The notes beneath the pieces are model-generated. The model worked only from the letters and a program-made list of their open reading frames with translations, did no database searches and was not told the origin of the DNA. Below, in pieces: positions 16,751-28,113 of a DNA stretch of 64,000 nucleotides. The position numbers and the translations under genes were made by a program. The stretch's first letter is position 1. Every line of letters starts with the position of its first letter. Source of the DNA: Manihot esculenta (Eukaryota > Streptophyta > Magnoliopsida > Malpighiales > Euphorbiaceae). The stretch is from NCBI RefSeq assembly GCF_001659605.2, contig NC_035172.2:34461342-34525341 (forward strand). Reading direction: 5' to 3'.

Positions 16751-17470
16751 GATGACAGCTGGGTTTCTTCACTTCAGTATAGGGCCAGACCCGCTAGGGC
16801 AGCTCATAGTCTGAAGGCTACTAAGTCCCCTCTAAGAGTCAGGGTCAGTCCATTCAGCTCAAAGACTGGGCTACAGTCCGATTCTTCAAATAGGCCGGTC
16901 TAGCTCTCCTGGCTCGATGGACAGATTCCCTCCAGGTCTAGTCCTAACCTCATCCTCCGGCCCAGCCCCGAACTAGGAGGGAGTTCAGCCCATTTCGCCT
17001 TGTGGGACCATCCGCATGCGCGCCCGGGGAGAATCAGGAGCCGTTATGCATGGGACGAAGATCTGATTCCCTCGTACGTCCGTATCAACGTAGCAGGGAT
17101 AGGTGGTCCAATGATACACGTTCTGTTACACGTCACTAGCAGACAAAAGGAAACATATAAAAGGAGAAATATTCTCCTTTAGGTCTAAGTTTTTTCCAGT
17201 TTTACAGAACCCATTGTAGAACCCTATTTTCTGGATCTCAAATCATCAGAAATCATTGTCAGAAATGGTAGGTCAAGTGTGTGTACGACTCCCCTGATTG
17301 CTAAAAAGCTGAGATTTACAGCAGCTTCTTATAGCAATTGGAATTGCTCATCATAGAGAGGAACCATCATAACACGCCATTACAGGAACATCTTGGATCA
17401 AGTATTTAAGGCTCAAGAAATTTCTTTAAACACATACCTTCAACTACCAGAGTTGTTGTTGACTACTACT
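16750..17470 (+). mobile_element. LTR of a Tat-like Ty3/gypsy element
   Basis: The segment matches the inverted copy at 8240-8690. It has a GC-rich U3, a TATA-type box (ACATATAAAAGGAG near 17152) and a T-rich leader (TTTTACAGAACCC). It precedes a leader region and a gag fragment in the same orientation. The exact ends and primer site could not be fixed. Confidence 0.6.
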
Positions 17471-17639
17471 AAGGTAAGCTTTTCAAAGTTTTAGTTTAAT
17501 TAATTCTCAATTAATTTAAATTTTCCTTTTGCAATAGAACTCATTACTTAAGATTGATAATTATGAAATCAGTCATAGTATTGATGAATTTTTCATTTCG
17601 TTTATATAGTATGAATTGATGTTACGCAATAATTGCTAG

Positions 17640-18400
17640 TAAATTATGAACCGTCATATTAAGACGGATCACGTGGTAAAGGGGTAATAAGCTAATACGC
17701 GGTTTCACTCGTAAAAAAAAATATTTCAGACATCATAGTATCTGATTCTTCATTAAAACTCGTCTTTTTTTGAAAAAGTTAAATTTTCACATAAAATTAC
17801 CGTTAATAGGACCATCCAGCAAAATTTTCATTACGTTTGTAATCACCGGATCCCCGATTAATTAGCCGGTGGAATTTCTTATCAATTAGTCGACACCAAT
17901 TGAATTTCTAAGAAATATTATATTTAACTTTATCTTCTTACATATAAAAACTAATGATTATAGAGATAAAAATATGCAATTCTTACACAATTGCTTTTGA
18001 GTTCTAAACATTACATTACGCTCGCCCTTCTCTTCAGTTTATTGACTTGAGTATTGAAGTGACTGTCATAGGCACCAACCATTTCACATTCTCTTTCTTA
18101 CAGGATTGACCGATCGCAGCACAGTTCTATTTCGACTACATTATTTGATTCCACTGCTAAAAAATCCATTGAATTCTCCATGTCTATTTAGATTAAAAGC
18201 GATCTCTTATCCCATTTCTCTTAAAAAGAAATATTTTTTTCTTTCTTTCGAAATAGCCGGCAATATTACGAGTTTGCTAAGATTGTTACCAACGAAAGCG
18301 CTATTATTTCTTCCACTCCTAACAGTGGACAAAACACACTCTCAATGGAAAAATCCCAAAAGTACACGAGACTGGATGATGGAGCCCAAACGTTAAGAAA
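17640..18400 (+). mobile_element. Gypsy leader region
   Basis: Non-coding stretch shared, in the same order, with 23580-24060 (plus) and inverted at 10060-11458: AGTCTAATAAGCTRATAYGCGG-type start, TTCATYAARACTCG, AATCACSGGATC, CAATTAGT, TATAAAAACTAAT, then TTCAGTTTATTGACTTG and CTCTTTCTTRCAGGATTGA. Position between an LTR-like segment and gag suggests the untranslated leader. Confidence 0.6.
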
Positions 18401-18840
18401 TGACAAGAGGACGAGTAAACAGCAAATCCAAAAGGCGAAAAGGTGAAAATATGAAAAAGATCATAGGAGCTACCTGGTGTCCAGAGGAAGAAGTGATTGA
18501 GATAAGTATAAGAATTACATTCCATTGAATGATTCACGGACATATATTTTAATATGGATCAAGAAAAATGACAAAAAAGTCAAATGGGCTCCTAAGTTGA
18601 ACCCTAAGAAAGATGGAAGGCGAGATAAGATCAAATACTACCATTTTCATGAAGATAACGAACATACAATGGAGGAGTATTGGCAGCTGAAAGATGAGAT
18701 CGAGAGGTTAATAAGAAACGGCACACTTCAACAATTCACCAGAAATAGTAGAGAAGATAGGAGGCCCGAGGCCGAGATAATAACTTCTGGAACCACCCCT
18801 TCATGTAATTGCAGGAGGACCAAGTGACAATAAGGGTCTA
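18400..18840 (+). pseudogene. Ty3/gypsy (Tat-like) gag fragment
   Basis: The frame from about 18490 reads NYIPLNDSRTYILIWI then IKYYHFHEDNEHTMEEYWQ and LKDEIERLIRNGTLQQF. It matches the C-terminal gag of Tat/Athila-type plant gypsy elements (consensus KYCxFHxxHGHxTExCxxLKxxIExLI). The zinc-binding Cys are replaced by Tyr (YYHFH, EEYW). A following AEIITSGTTP resembles the gag-protease linker. No protease, RT or integrase follows: the array starts about 160 bp later. Dead fragment. Confidence 0.75.
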
Positions 18841-18999
18841 TAGAAGTAGAACACAGATATTCAGCTCCAGAATCAAAACCCCAAGTTTTGAAATTAGTCA
18901 AGTTAGAATACTGAATCTTTTAAATGTTCTTGAAAGCATATTTGTAATATATAATAAAACTATAATATATTCTTCAGTCTTTTTTTATATGTAAATTAG

Positions 19000-19308
19000 A
19001 AGCGTTGGATGAACGAGACCGATGAGACAAAGAACCAATGCCACAAGGCGAAAATCTGCCATACACATATCTGGGTGTTAGTACCGATCAACTAAGACAT
19101 TTTATACCAACGCCACAAGGCAGGCAGGAATTCGCCGAACGAGCCACAAGATGGGAATCCGCCAGACACATGTTCGGATATTAGTCCTATCAACTAAGGC
19201 ATTTTATGCCGAGGCTATAAGGTGGGTATCCATCAGGCGAGCCATAAGGCAGGAATCCACTAGGAACATGACCGTGTTAGTCCCGATAAATAAAAATTTC
19301 AAGGCCAC
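19000..19308 (+). repeat. Retrotransposon tandem-repeat tract, part 1
   Basis: Diverged units of roughly 85-105 bp: GCCACAAGGCGGGAATCCGC, then AGGCACATGTCCGGGTGTTA, then GTCCCGATCAACTAAGGCAT and TTTATGCC. The same array continues at 21599 after an inserted solo LTR. Such arrays are typical of the 3' untranslated region of plant Tat/Ogre gypsy elements. Confidence 0.85.
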
Positions 19309-19479
19309 TGTAATACCCGGCTAGACTCCGGTATCGGAATTCCTACCATCCGGTGGAATTTGGGTGTCGGAAACCTCTAGAAGGGTAAAAGCATGTTTTT
19401 ATAAAATGTTTTCATGTATTTTAATGTTTTAAGTATGATTTTAAATAAGTTGTTGCATGAAAATTCTTTAAGGAAAAAC

Positions 19480-20400
19480 CCAGGTTCGGCCGCCGAAACT
19501 CACTTTCGGCCGCCGAACATGCATGGACTTTGGGAGGCACGTTAGGCCCCCGAAAGTCTAAGTGAGGGAAGTGCAGGTTCGGCCGCCGAACCTTATGTTC
19601 GGCCGCCGAACATTGCATGGATGCGGAGGCACATTCGGCCCCCGAACGTGGCCTGGCCAGCCACTATAAAAGGGTCCCCTTGGTCCGCACGGGCGAGCTT
19701 TTTCTCTTCCATTGTCGGCCAAGGTGAGTCTCCACCGCTCCTCCCTCGATCTTGAGTGTTTCCTCTAGATCTTTCATGGTTTTAACGAGTTTTCATCTTG
19801 CTTTGAAGTTTTAAGCTTTTGAATCGAGTTTTGAGCAAGTTTTGAGCTTGGAGGCCTAAGGAGCTAGATTTCTCCCAACTCCAAGTTAGATCGCCTCTAC
19901 TTTCGATCTTCAAGAGGTAAGGGTCGATCTTGAACTCTTGTAATGTTTTAAATAAGTTTCATGTAAGATTCATGGGGTAGAATGGCATGTTTGGGAATAT
20001 ATGTATATTTGAGTAAATGTTAGGTTTTTGAGGTTTGTTGAACAATGTAGCTTGATTGTGTGTGATTGAAGTGTTGTAGATGGCGTATATGCATGTTTGA
20101 GACCCCTAGGAACTTGTATGTGTGTTTTGGTTGAGATATATGCACGATTTATGGTTTTGGGAGGCAGGAGGTTCACTTGAACCAAGTTTCTGCCGTTTGG
20201 CAGAAACCAGGTTCGGCAGCCGAAGGGAGTTTCGGCCGCCGAACCCCTCTTGTGGAGGCAGCTTTCGGCTGCCGAAGGTGCCCCCGAAAAGAGACTTTCG
20301 TCTCTGTCTGACACTTTCGGCCGCCGAAGGTGCCGCCGAACCTAGCTGAGTTTCGTCTCTGTCCAGGACTTTCGGCCGCCGAAGGTGCCGCCGAAGGTGC
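19480..20400. repeat. Clusters of TTCGGC(N)GCCGAA inverted motifs in the solo LTR
   Basis: About nine imperfect copies of the 13-base self-complementary motif TTCGGCCGCCGAA or variants lie at about 19485-19520, 19580-19615, 20210-20245, 20264-20280, 20315-20345 and 20370-20395. They stand out as GC-rich blocks in AT-rich DNA and could form hairpins in RNA. Confidence 0.75.
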
Positions 20401-20759
20401 CCTGTTCAGCCATTTCATGCATATTTTCTGTGATGTTTTCATGATGTTTTAGGGGATTTTTTGGGGGACATATTAGAGTTATGTTTATATATGTTTGGTC
20501 CCTCATTGGAGTCCACCTGTGTAGGTTCGGACCCGAGGAACCGAGGACCCCAGCAGTGAGTGAGCTGCTTCAGTGTCTGGTCAGAGCTAGCCAGAGGTGA
20601 GTGAAAACAAGCTTAATGTTTTAAATCAAGTAATTAAATGTTTTGAGCATGCTTCACGCATCATGATGATATGTAATAGGATGATTGCATTAGTTCACGA
20701 ATATGTTGCATTGCATTTTCCTTTGCGCTTGTGGGTGAATGCTGTATGATCCAATTAGT

Positions 20760-21000
20760 CCACGAGACTTAATATATGATATAACAGGAAGACCAGGACC
20801 CCATGCTACGGCCTGGCACGAGACTTTATGTATGTTATGACAGGAAGACCAGGACCCCATGCTACGGCCTGGCACGAGACTTAATAGATATATGATGTGA
20901 CAGGAAGACCAGGACCCCATGCTACGGCCTGGCACGAGGCATTATGTATGTTATGACAGGAAGACCAGGACCCCATGCTACGGCCTGGCAAGAGACTATG
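20760..21000 (+). repeat. Four-copy 56-60 bp tandem repeat in the solo LTR
   Basis: ACAGGAAGACCAGGACCCCA followed by TGCTACGGCCTGGCA recurs at about 20784, 20840, 20900 and 20956, with short AT-rich linkers (TATGTATGTTATG-like) between copies. Confidence 0.9.
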
Positions 21001-21598
21001 TTGGGACTAATTGGTGACAGGTTCACCCTTGATGTGGATTGTCTGTAATATGATGCATTTCATGAAAGCATGAACTTTAATATAATGTTTTTAGTTTCTG
21101 CTCACTGGGCTTTTAGCTCACCCCTCTCCCCTAACCCCCAGGTTTGCAGGTACGGGCTTGATAGAGAAGAAAAGAAGAGAAAAGTCATATGTATGTAATA
21201 GCTAGAGTATGTGGACATGACAAATGATAAGAATGTAATTATGTTGTTGAGGATAGAGTTGTGCTTGACCATAGTATATGTTAATCCCTTGGTATGTACA
21301 TGATCTTGTGTTTTGATATTGATGTAAACCAACTCACCATATGATGTATAGCCCTTGAGGCTTTGATGAGATCCCACAGAGGGATTAATGTTTATGTATA
21401 CGATGAATACAGTGCATGCACAGGTTGAGTTTGGTGTATGAAGAAAAAGAAAAGTTTTTAATTCTTATGTATGTTTGTTGATCATGTATGGGATTAAACA
21501 GGTAAACAGGTTGTATGTAGGCTTGCTACGGGTTCCGGCGGCCTTAAGCCGACCTGAATCCTAGCGCCGGTAGCGGTCCGGATTTCCGGGGCGTTACA

Positions 21599-22240
21599 GC
21601 CACAAGGCGGATATCCGCTAGACATATATCCAAGTGTTAGTCACGATCAACTAAGGCATTTTATGCCAACGCCACAAGACGGGAATCCGCTAGGTGAGCC
21701 ATAAGGCGAGAATCCGCTAGGCACATGTCCGAGTGTTAATCCCGATCAACTAATGCATTTTATGCCGAGGCCATAATGCGAGTAGCCGCCAAGCGAGCCA
21801 CAAGGCGAAAATCTGCCAAGCACATGGCCGGGTGTTAGTCTAAATAAATAAAAGTTTTAAGGCCACAAGGCAGGTATTCGCGAGGGGAGCCACAAGGCAG
21901 GAATTTGGTAGGTACATGACCGAGTGTTAGTCCCGATAAACAAAGACATTTTACACCAAGGCCACAAGGCGGGTATCCCCAAGTGAGTACAAGGCGGGAA
22001 TTCACCAAGCACATGACCAGGTGTTAGTCCCGATAAACAAAAGTTTCAAGGCCACAAAGTGAAAATCTGCCAGGTACATATCCGGGTGTTAGTCCCGATC
22101 AACTACGGCATTTTATGCTGATACTACAAGGCGGGTATCTGTCAGGCGAGCCACAAGACAGAAATCTGCCAGGCACATGATCGGGTGTTAGTCCCGATCA
22201 ACAAAGAGATATTTTATGCCAACGCCACAAGGTGAAATCT
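21599..22240 (+). repeat. Retrotransposon tandem-repeat tract, part 2
   Basis: Continuation of the 85-105 bp array (GCCACAAGGCGG, CACATGACCGGGTGTTAGTC, CCGATAAACAAAAGTTTCAA units). It resumes exactly with the duplicated GCCAC after the solo LTR and is broken again at 22241 by a MITE. Confidence 0.85.
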
Positions 22241-22680
22241 ATGGGTGAGCAGTATTCGGTTCAAATCAAAAAAATCGACCGAACCGAATTAATTTGAAAT
22301 TTTAGTTCAGTTTTTTATTCATTTCGGTTCGGTTTGATTTTTAATTTTAAAATTTTTTATTCGATTTTAATAAAAAAACTGAAAAAATCGAACCGAACCG
22401 ATTAATAATAATAGTATATTATTTTCAATAATACAAAGAGATTAGATCATATTAAAATTAAAACATTTCAATTAAATTTTAAAATACTAAAAATAAAGTG
22501 TAAAAAATAAAAAATTTATTAAAAATTCAAACTGATCATACCATACCGAATCAGACTGATTCTGTTCGATTTGATTTCTGATCAAAATCGATTCGGTTTT
22601 TATAAATACTAAAATTTTAATTTTCAGTTTATTCGGTTTGGTTCAGTTTTAAACTGAACTGACTGAATGCTCATCCCTAC
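22241..22680. mobile_element. hAT-type MITE, ~440 bp
   Basis: Ends are inverted: left ATGGGTGAGCA..TTCGGTTCA, right (reverse complement) GTAGGGATGAGCATTCAGT. The interior has subterminal TTCGGTTCGGTTTGATTTTT on both sides and AT-rich DNA without coding. It splits an array unit: the expected GCGAAAATCTGCC is interrupted, leaving TGAAATCT on the left and GAAAATAT on the right, compatible with a decayed 8-bp target duplication. A related element lies at 47438-47891. Confidence 0.75.
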
Positions 22681-22940
22681 GAAAATATGCCCGGCACTTG
22701 ACCGGGTGTTAGTTCCAATAAATGAAAGCATTTTATGCCGACGCCACAAGACGAGAATCCGCCAGGCACATATTCGGATATGAGTCCCGATCAACTAAGG
22801 CATTTTGTGTCGATGCCACAAGGTTGAAATTCACCAGGCACATGACCAAGTGTTAGTCTCGATAGACAAAAGTTTCAATGCATTTTTTATGCCAAGATCA
22901 TAAGGCGGATATTCACCAAAATTGAGGACCGGGTGTTAAC
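22681..22940 (+). repeat. Retrotransposon tandem-repeat tract, part 3
   Basis: Last part of the same array after the MITE, with CACTTGACCGGGTGTTAG, CATTTTATGCCGACGCCACA and CGGATATGAGTCCCGATCAA units. Confidence 0.8.
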
Positions 22941-23160
22941 CCTGTTAACAAAATTGACTAAGTGATTTATGTTTAATTCGACCATTAATTAGTGAAAATA
23001 CTGGACGAAGAGTTCCAGCTATGGTTGAGTATCGATCCTAATACACTTAGTGAAAATAATGACGAAAAGTACAGAAGGAAAGATTCCTCATTAAAAAAAA
23101 GGGCAATCGTCATCTATAGGCAGGAGCAAGCAAAGCCACGCGAGTATAGAAGACCAATCT

Positions 23161-23634
23161 AAGTAGGCCACGTGCCCTAGATTGTAATGACAATTATCAC
23201 CTTCGAATTTGAAGAATCGAAGACCAGCAAGAGATCTTCTATATCTAAGTAGGCCACATGCCTTAGATTGTAAAGACAATTATCACCTTCGAATTTGAAG
23301 AATCGAAGACCAGCAAGAGATCTCAGATGTTACACAATAATCGTCCAAAGTAAGTCATGAGATGTCACCTTAAAACAAGTTTACATGACAAGAGTCTAAT
23401 AAGCTGATATGCGGTTTTATTCGTAATCGAAGACCAGCAAGAGATCTTCTATATCTAAGTAGGCCACATGCCTTAGATTGTAAAGACAATTATCACCTTC
23501 GAATTTGAAGAATCGAAGACCAGCAAGAGATCTCAGATGTTACACAATAATCGTCCAAAGTAAGTCATGAGATGTCACCTTAAAACAAGTTCACATGACA
23601 AGAGTCTAATAAGCTGATATGCGGTTTTATTCGT
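23161..23634 (+). repeat. Nested tandem duplications: 86 bp and near-perfect 210 bp
   Basis: 23215-23424 and 23425-23634 are a 210-bp direct duplication differing, by my reading, at one base (GTTTACATG versus GTTCACATG). An 86-bp duplication starting AAGTAGGCCAC lies at 23161 and 23247, with a third start at 23457. Their near identity implies the longer event is recent compared with the surrounding decayed elements. Confidence 0.9.
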
Positions 23635-24060
23635 GGAAAGGAAAATCCGAACACCGTAGCACCCGATTCTTCATCAAGACTCGCCCTTCCCTGAGAAGGT
23701 CGAGTCTTCACATAAAGTTATCGTTAGCAGGGACTATGCAGCAAGATTTTCGTTACGCCTGTAATCACGGGATCTCTGATCACTTAGCCAGTGGAATCTC
23801 CTATCAATTAGTGGGCACCAACCAAATTTCTAGAAAATGCTATAACTAACTATATCTTTTTACAGTATAAAAACTAATAATCGCAGAGACAAAGATATGC
23901 ACTTCTTATACAACTACTCTTGAATTCTAAACATTACATTACACTCGCTCTTCTCTTTAGTTTATTGACTTGCATGTTGGAGTGGCTACCATAGATGCTG
24001 ACTACCTCATATTCTCTTTCTTGCAGGATTGATCAATCGTGGTACAGTTTTATTTCGACC
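23580..24060 (+). mobile_element. Second gypsy leader/LTR segment
   Basis: Matches 17670-18130 in order and orientation (AGTCTAATAAGCTGATATGC, CCCGATTCTTCATCAAGACT, AATCACGGGATC, TATAAAAACTAATAATCG, TCTTTCTTGCAGGATTGATC). The pair flanks the gag fragment and the tandem array, so 16750-24060 may be one element with its pol region lost, or several nested fragments. Confidence 0.65.
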
Positions 24061-27000
24061 ATCTCAGAAACTTCATTAATTAGTCATTAATTTAAAAAAA
24101 ATATTTCTACTAATTAGATGCTCCAAAAAAAATTTTATTAATTAATTTATCAGTTTTAAAATATATATTAAAATATTTATTTTTTTATTTTAAAAAATTT
24201 ATAAATATATGTAGAGAATATTTTAAATTTTTTTCTAATATTTAATGGTAAAACTATTAGAAGTTTTTAATATCTTAATAATTTTTTAATATATTTTTAA
24301 AAATAAAAAGTTAATTAATAAATTCTCTCTAATGATTAAATTTTTCTCGCATCAACTTAGTTCATTTATGATAAATAATTCTCTAAAATATTTTATTGTG
24401 GATTTGAATCTTAATCGGAGACGATGGGTAACTCCCATTCTTACTAGCGATAATCATCTCATTAGGTTAACTGTAATAGTCCTAATGTCAATGTTAAACA
24501 TCACCAGCATCTCACCATTTCCGTACTGTAAAGGGTATGATTCACTTGATTTTCGGAGTGATTGAAGGCTTTGCCTTATCTTATGGATGAAATTGGCTAA
24601 AAGTTACACTTTATATCAAATATTGTTCTTATCTAAACTGAGTTTAGATGAATTTGTAATGAAATGCATAATGTTTTATGAAAATCAATTATCATTTTAC
24701 ATTAAATTTGATCTAAATAATTTTTTTCAGAGTTTAATCTAACTCTTTCACTATTAGAAGTAAATTGCTAGCTTGAGGATGGTCTTGTCAAACCGTAAGA
24801 CTTTAGAGATCAGCAGGAAACGCAGCGTTATGAGGAGAGGAGAAACTTTTTTTTTTTATTTATAAAAGGGCTACTCATTTCATTTCAGGGGCAAAACATT
24901 TATTACACAATTCAACACAAAGGTTCTCACACCATTTGCAGGCATGGGGAATGCCTATAAGGATGGAGACACAGCACAGGGACTCGATAGACCTACGGTG
25001 ATCAGTTGGGTCCAGTCCTTACTGGTAATCAACTAGTCACTCCCCTCTAAAAAGTCTTAAGGACAAATTTAGCTGTGATAGAAGAAAATATTAATATATC
25101 TGAAATGACACCCTGACGTTAAATAATTTTTATTTATTCAAATATATTTACCTTAAATTAAATCTTTGAGTGTGAAATTTTCTTTTGTTTGTCCTTTACG
25201 CCACTGAATGATAATTAATGTTGGCCTCACTTGAAGATATCATTCAAGCAAATTTTAAATTAATTTTTACACAATTATAAATGATTTAATTTAATTTAAA
25301 ATTAAAAATTAAATAATAATTTAATTTAAAATTAAAAAAATGAATGGAATGCTTAATATATACAATTAAAATTAAAGAGATTAAATAGCTTAATTTTTAT
25401 AGTAATAAATTTGACGGAGTCGCAGATGAAAATCTTAAAATTTTTTTAATTTTATTGAAAAAGTGAAAGTTAAATGTCGACATGTTCCTGTTACGCAAGC
25501 TTTAGCGACGATCAAAACGCGTTGATGATTGATCCAAAGCAAAAGTCCTTATAGTTTTTATTTATTTATTTAATTTCTGAAACCTAAAACAATTGATATA
25601 ATTAAAATATCAAAATTTGAACAATTCACAAAATTAAAAATTTAATTGATAACTAATCTAACGATGTCAACAATTAATTTAAAACTGACCTCTTCAATTT
25701 ATATTTTAAATTTCAAAGTAAATTTTATAAATAATTATATTTTTACTCAAACAAACTCATCAATATATAAATTAATTGAGTTCACATAATTAATAATATA
25801 ATATAATACTTATTTAAAATATATCATAAATTATTATATTAATAAATTTTCAGATATCGCACTAAAAAAAATTTTAATATTTTAACTATTATACTCGGTA
25901 TTCAGAATAATATAAAATTTATATTTTTCTGAACTGGTTAAAATTTTCATTCAAATTTTCAGGAGATTCATTAATTAATTTTATTTTCTTATCATATGAA
26001 AATAATATTTTTTTAAAAATGCGAATCGGAGATTAAAAGAGTACAACGGAGACATTTCAGATTCACTTAAATGCACTTACCACCAGACTAAATCTATGAA
26101 TGTAAAATATATATTTTTATATATTTATTTTAAATTTTTATTTTTTTACACTCGTCATTTATAACATATTATAAATTTAAATTTCGAAGTTATTATCCAT
26201 AAATGCGAACCATCTTTCTCTTATACTTGACCAATTATATTTAAATTTATTTTCAATGGCATTAATTAATAATCTAAATCAAACTAACAATTCAAACCTA
26301 AACAATTTGAATCCGTAAAGTTTTTAAGAAAGGAAATTAAATAATTAGTCTACTTTTGACTGATTTGATAGCATAAAAGAAAAGAAAAATAGGAAAAAAA
26401 AATTGGTTTACCAACAAAAAAGAACAAGAAAAGTCTCAGTCTCTACAGTCAGTAATTGGAATGAATATTCTTTGAACTTAAAATTCATAAATTTGCTGTT
26501 CATCTTTGAATTGACTTGGATAAACTTTAGAAAAATTTGAAAGTAGGAAAAAGAAAGGAAAGGAATCTACAAAGATGTTTCTTTCATCCATAAATAATTA
26601 CAAGTGATAAATTAAATCATTTTAAATAATCACAAATTTAGAATAAAAAATTTTAAAAAATTTAATTTAATTCATTTCTGTTTTATCATATTTTTTATTT
26701 GCAACAAAAAATTTTATTTTTTAATTTATAAAATTTTTATTTTAAAGAATACTATTTATTTTTTTATTAATTTTTATCGAACACATAAAATTAATTTTAA
26801 TATTTTTTTAAATTAATTTATTTATAAAATAAAATATTATGACGTGTATATCTAAAGAATAATGGGTTCAACAAAGTGTATTCTTCCTAGAAAACACCTA
26901 TCTAATTAAAATTAAAATTTTAATATATTTTATAAATATATAGAATGTACTAAATATTCAAAATTCATTTATATTTTTCTAAAAATTAAGATGTATTTTT

Positions 27001-28003
27001 TAAAAAAAAATTATTATTTAAGAGAAAGAGAATATTGTATAAAATATTTGAAAATTTTTATGAGAAAATCTTTTCAATTCATGAATTCAAAGACCTTAAA
27101 ATTAAAATCTTAGTTTAAAAAATCTACTCTCTTCCAAAGCTGAATCAAGGTTTATTATAAGCCTTAAAAAAAAAAAAAACTTTTCATTTTGTAAAAAAAT
27201 ACTCCAAAGAAAGAATAAGTATCAAATCATAATTTAATCATTGAAGAATATTAAATTATTATAATAATAAAAATGACTTTTTCTCATTATGTTTATCTTC
27301 TTTGATTTTTCCTCCCATTACTTTATTTTCCTTCAACCCAAACATAAGTTAAGGAGAAAAGATTAGAATTAAGGAGATTGCTTAGACTTCGTTGCAAGCA
27401 ATGATATTCCTTGAAATTACAGAAAATTGAAATATCAACACGGTTTAATTATACTGTTCTTTCATAAATCATATTAAAGTCTTTCTTTATTTAGTCATTT
27501 TTTTTAAAAAAAAAAGTTGTTTTTTAAATTAATAATTCGAAAGCAATCATCTTTTGCCTCAATTGTCAAGATGATCTGTTACCACTAAACTATGTTTCCT
27601 AAAAATTATTCCATGAAATTAAAGTTAATAATCATTGAGATTGAATATGCCTTTTCTTTTATATGATTAGATAAAATTTTATAAATCACATTATTTAAAA
27701 AAAGTTAAATTACTATATTATTTTTAATCAAACTAAATTTCAATATTATATTGTAATTTACCATTGAATTTTTCAAATTCAATTTAATTTTGAAAATAAA
27801 AATATGAATAGTTTAAAAATTTGCAGTAAAGAGAAGACGGTAATCAAATCACACTCCACACGATAAGCCCTTGCACTCAACTTGATTCATGTTTGATTGA
27901 GACCTTCTTTGTGTTAATCTACACAACTATATTTTTTTAAAATTTTTAGTTTTTTTCTTGTGGGGTGGGTAGAGCAGGTACGTTGGTCAAAATCAGAGCT
28001 TAC
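24061..28003. other. Long AT-rich intergenic spacer
   Basis: No gene seen. 24800-25080 is an island of normal composition with a poly(T) run at 24847-24858 on its left side (see findings). 24090-24320 and parts of 25300-27000 are low-complexity AT DNA of the recurring TTAATTAATTTT / AATATTTTAATA type. 27530-27605 has a weak tRNA-like motif on the minus strand. Confidence 0.5.
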
Positions 28004-28010
28004 TATAAAA
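28004..28010 (+). promoter_or_regulatory. TATA box of the ascorbate oxidase gene
   Basis: TATAAAA in the context CTTACTATAAAAGGAG lies 104 bp before the ATG at 28114. With the usual 25-32 bp spacing, transcription would start near 28035-28045, giving a leader of about 75 nt. Confidence 0.7.
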
Positions 28011-28113
28011 GGAGAATATCAGTTCCCTACCTTCTCAGCTTGGAATTTGAATTGGAATAGCCACATACTATTTCTCTATATTCATTTAGTTTCAGCTAAA
28101 CAGATTTGCTGAC

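Larger units (their letters stand above)
19309..21598 (+). mobile_element. Solo LTR (2,290 bp), chromovirus-like Ty3/gypsy, with 5-bp target duplication
   Basis: Begins TGTAATACCCGG and ends CCGGGGCGTTACA, imperfect inverted ends of the TGTAAC...GTTACA kind common in chromovirus (Tekay/Del-like) LTRs. It is flanked by a perfect GCCAC duplication (19304-19308 and 21599-21603) and interrupts a retrotransposon tandem array. There is a strong TATA box (ACTATAAAAGGG, about 19662-19673) on the plus strand and a possible donor (AAGGTGAGTC) shortly after. No coding capacity was found, so it is an LTR alone, the product of LTR-LTR recombination. Internally it has clustered TTCGGCCGCCGAA motifs and a 4-copy tandem repeat. 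Confidence 0.85.

Noticed and set aside
20122..20442. Pro/Ala-rich open frames on both strands
   Set aside because: They arise from the GC-rich TTCGGCCGCCGAA motifs inside the solo LTR, which give long frames by composition.
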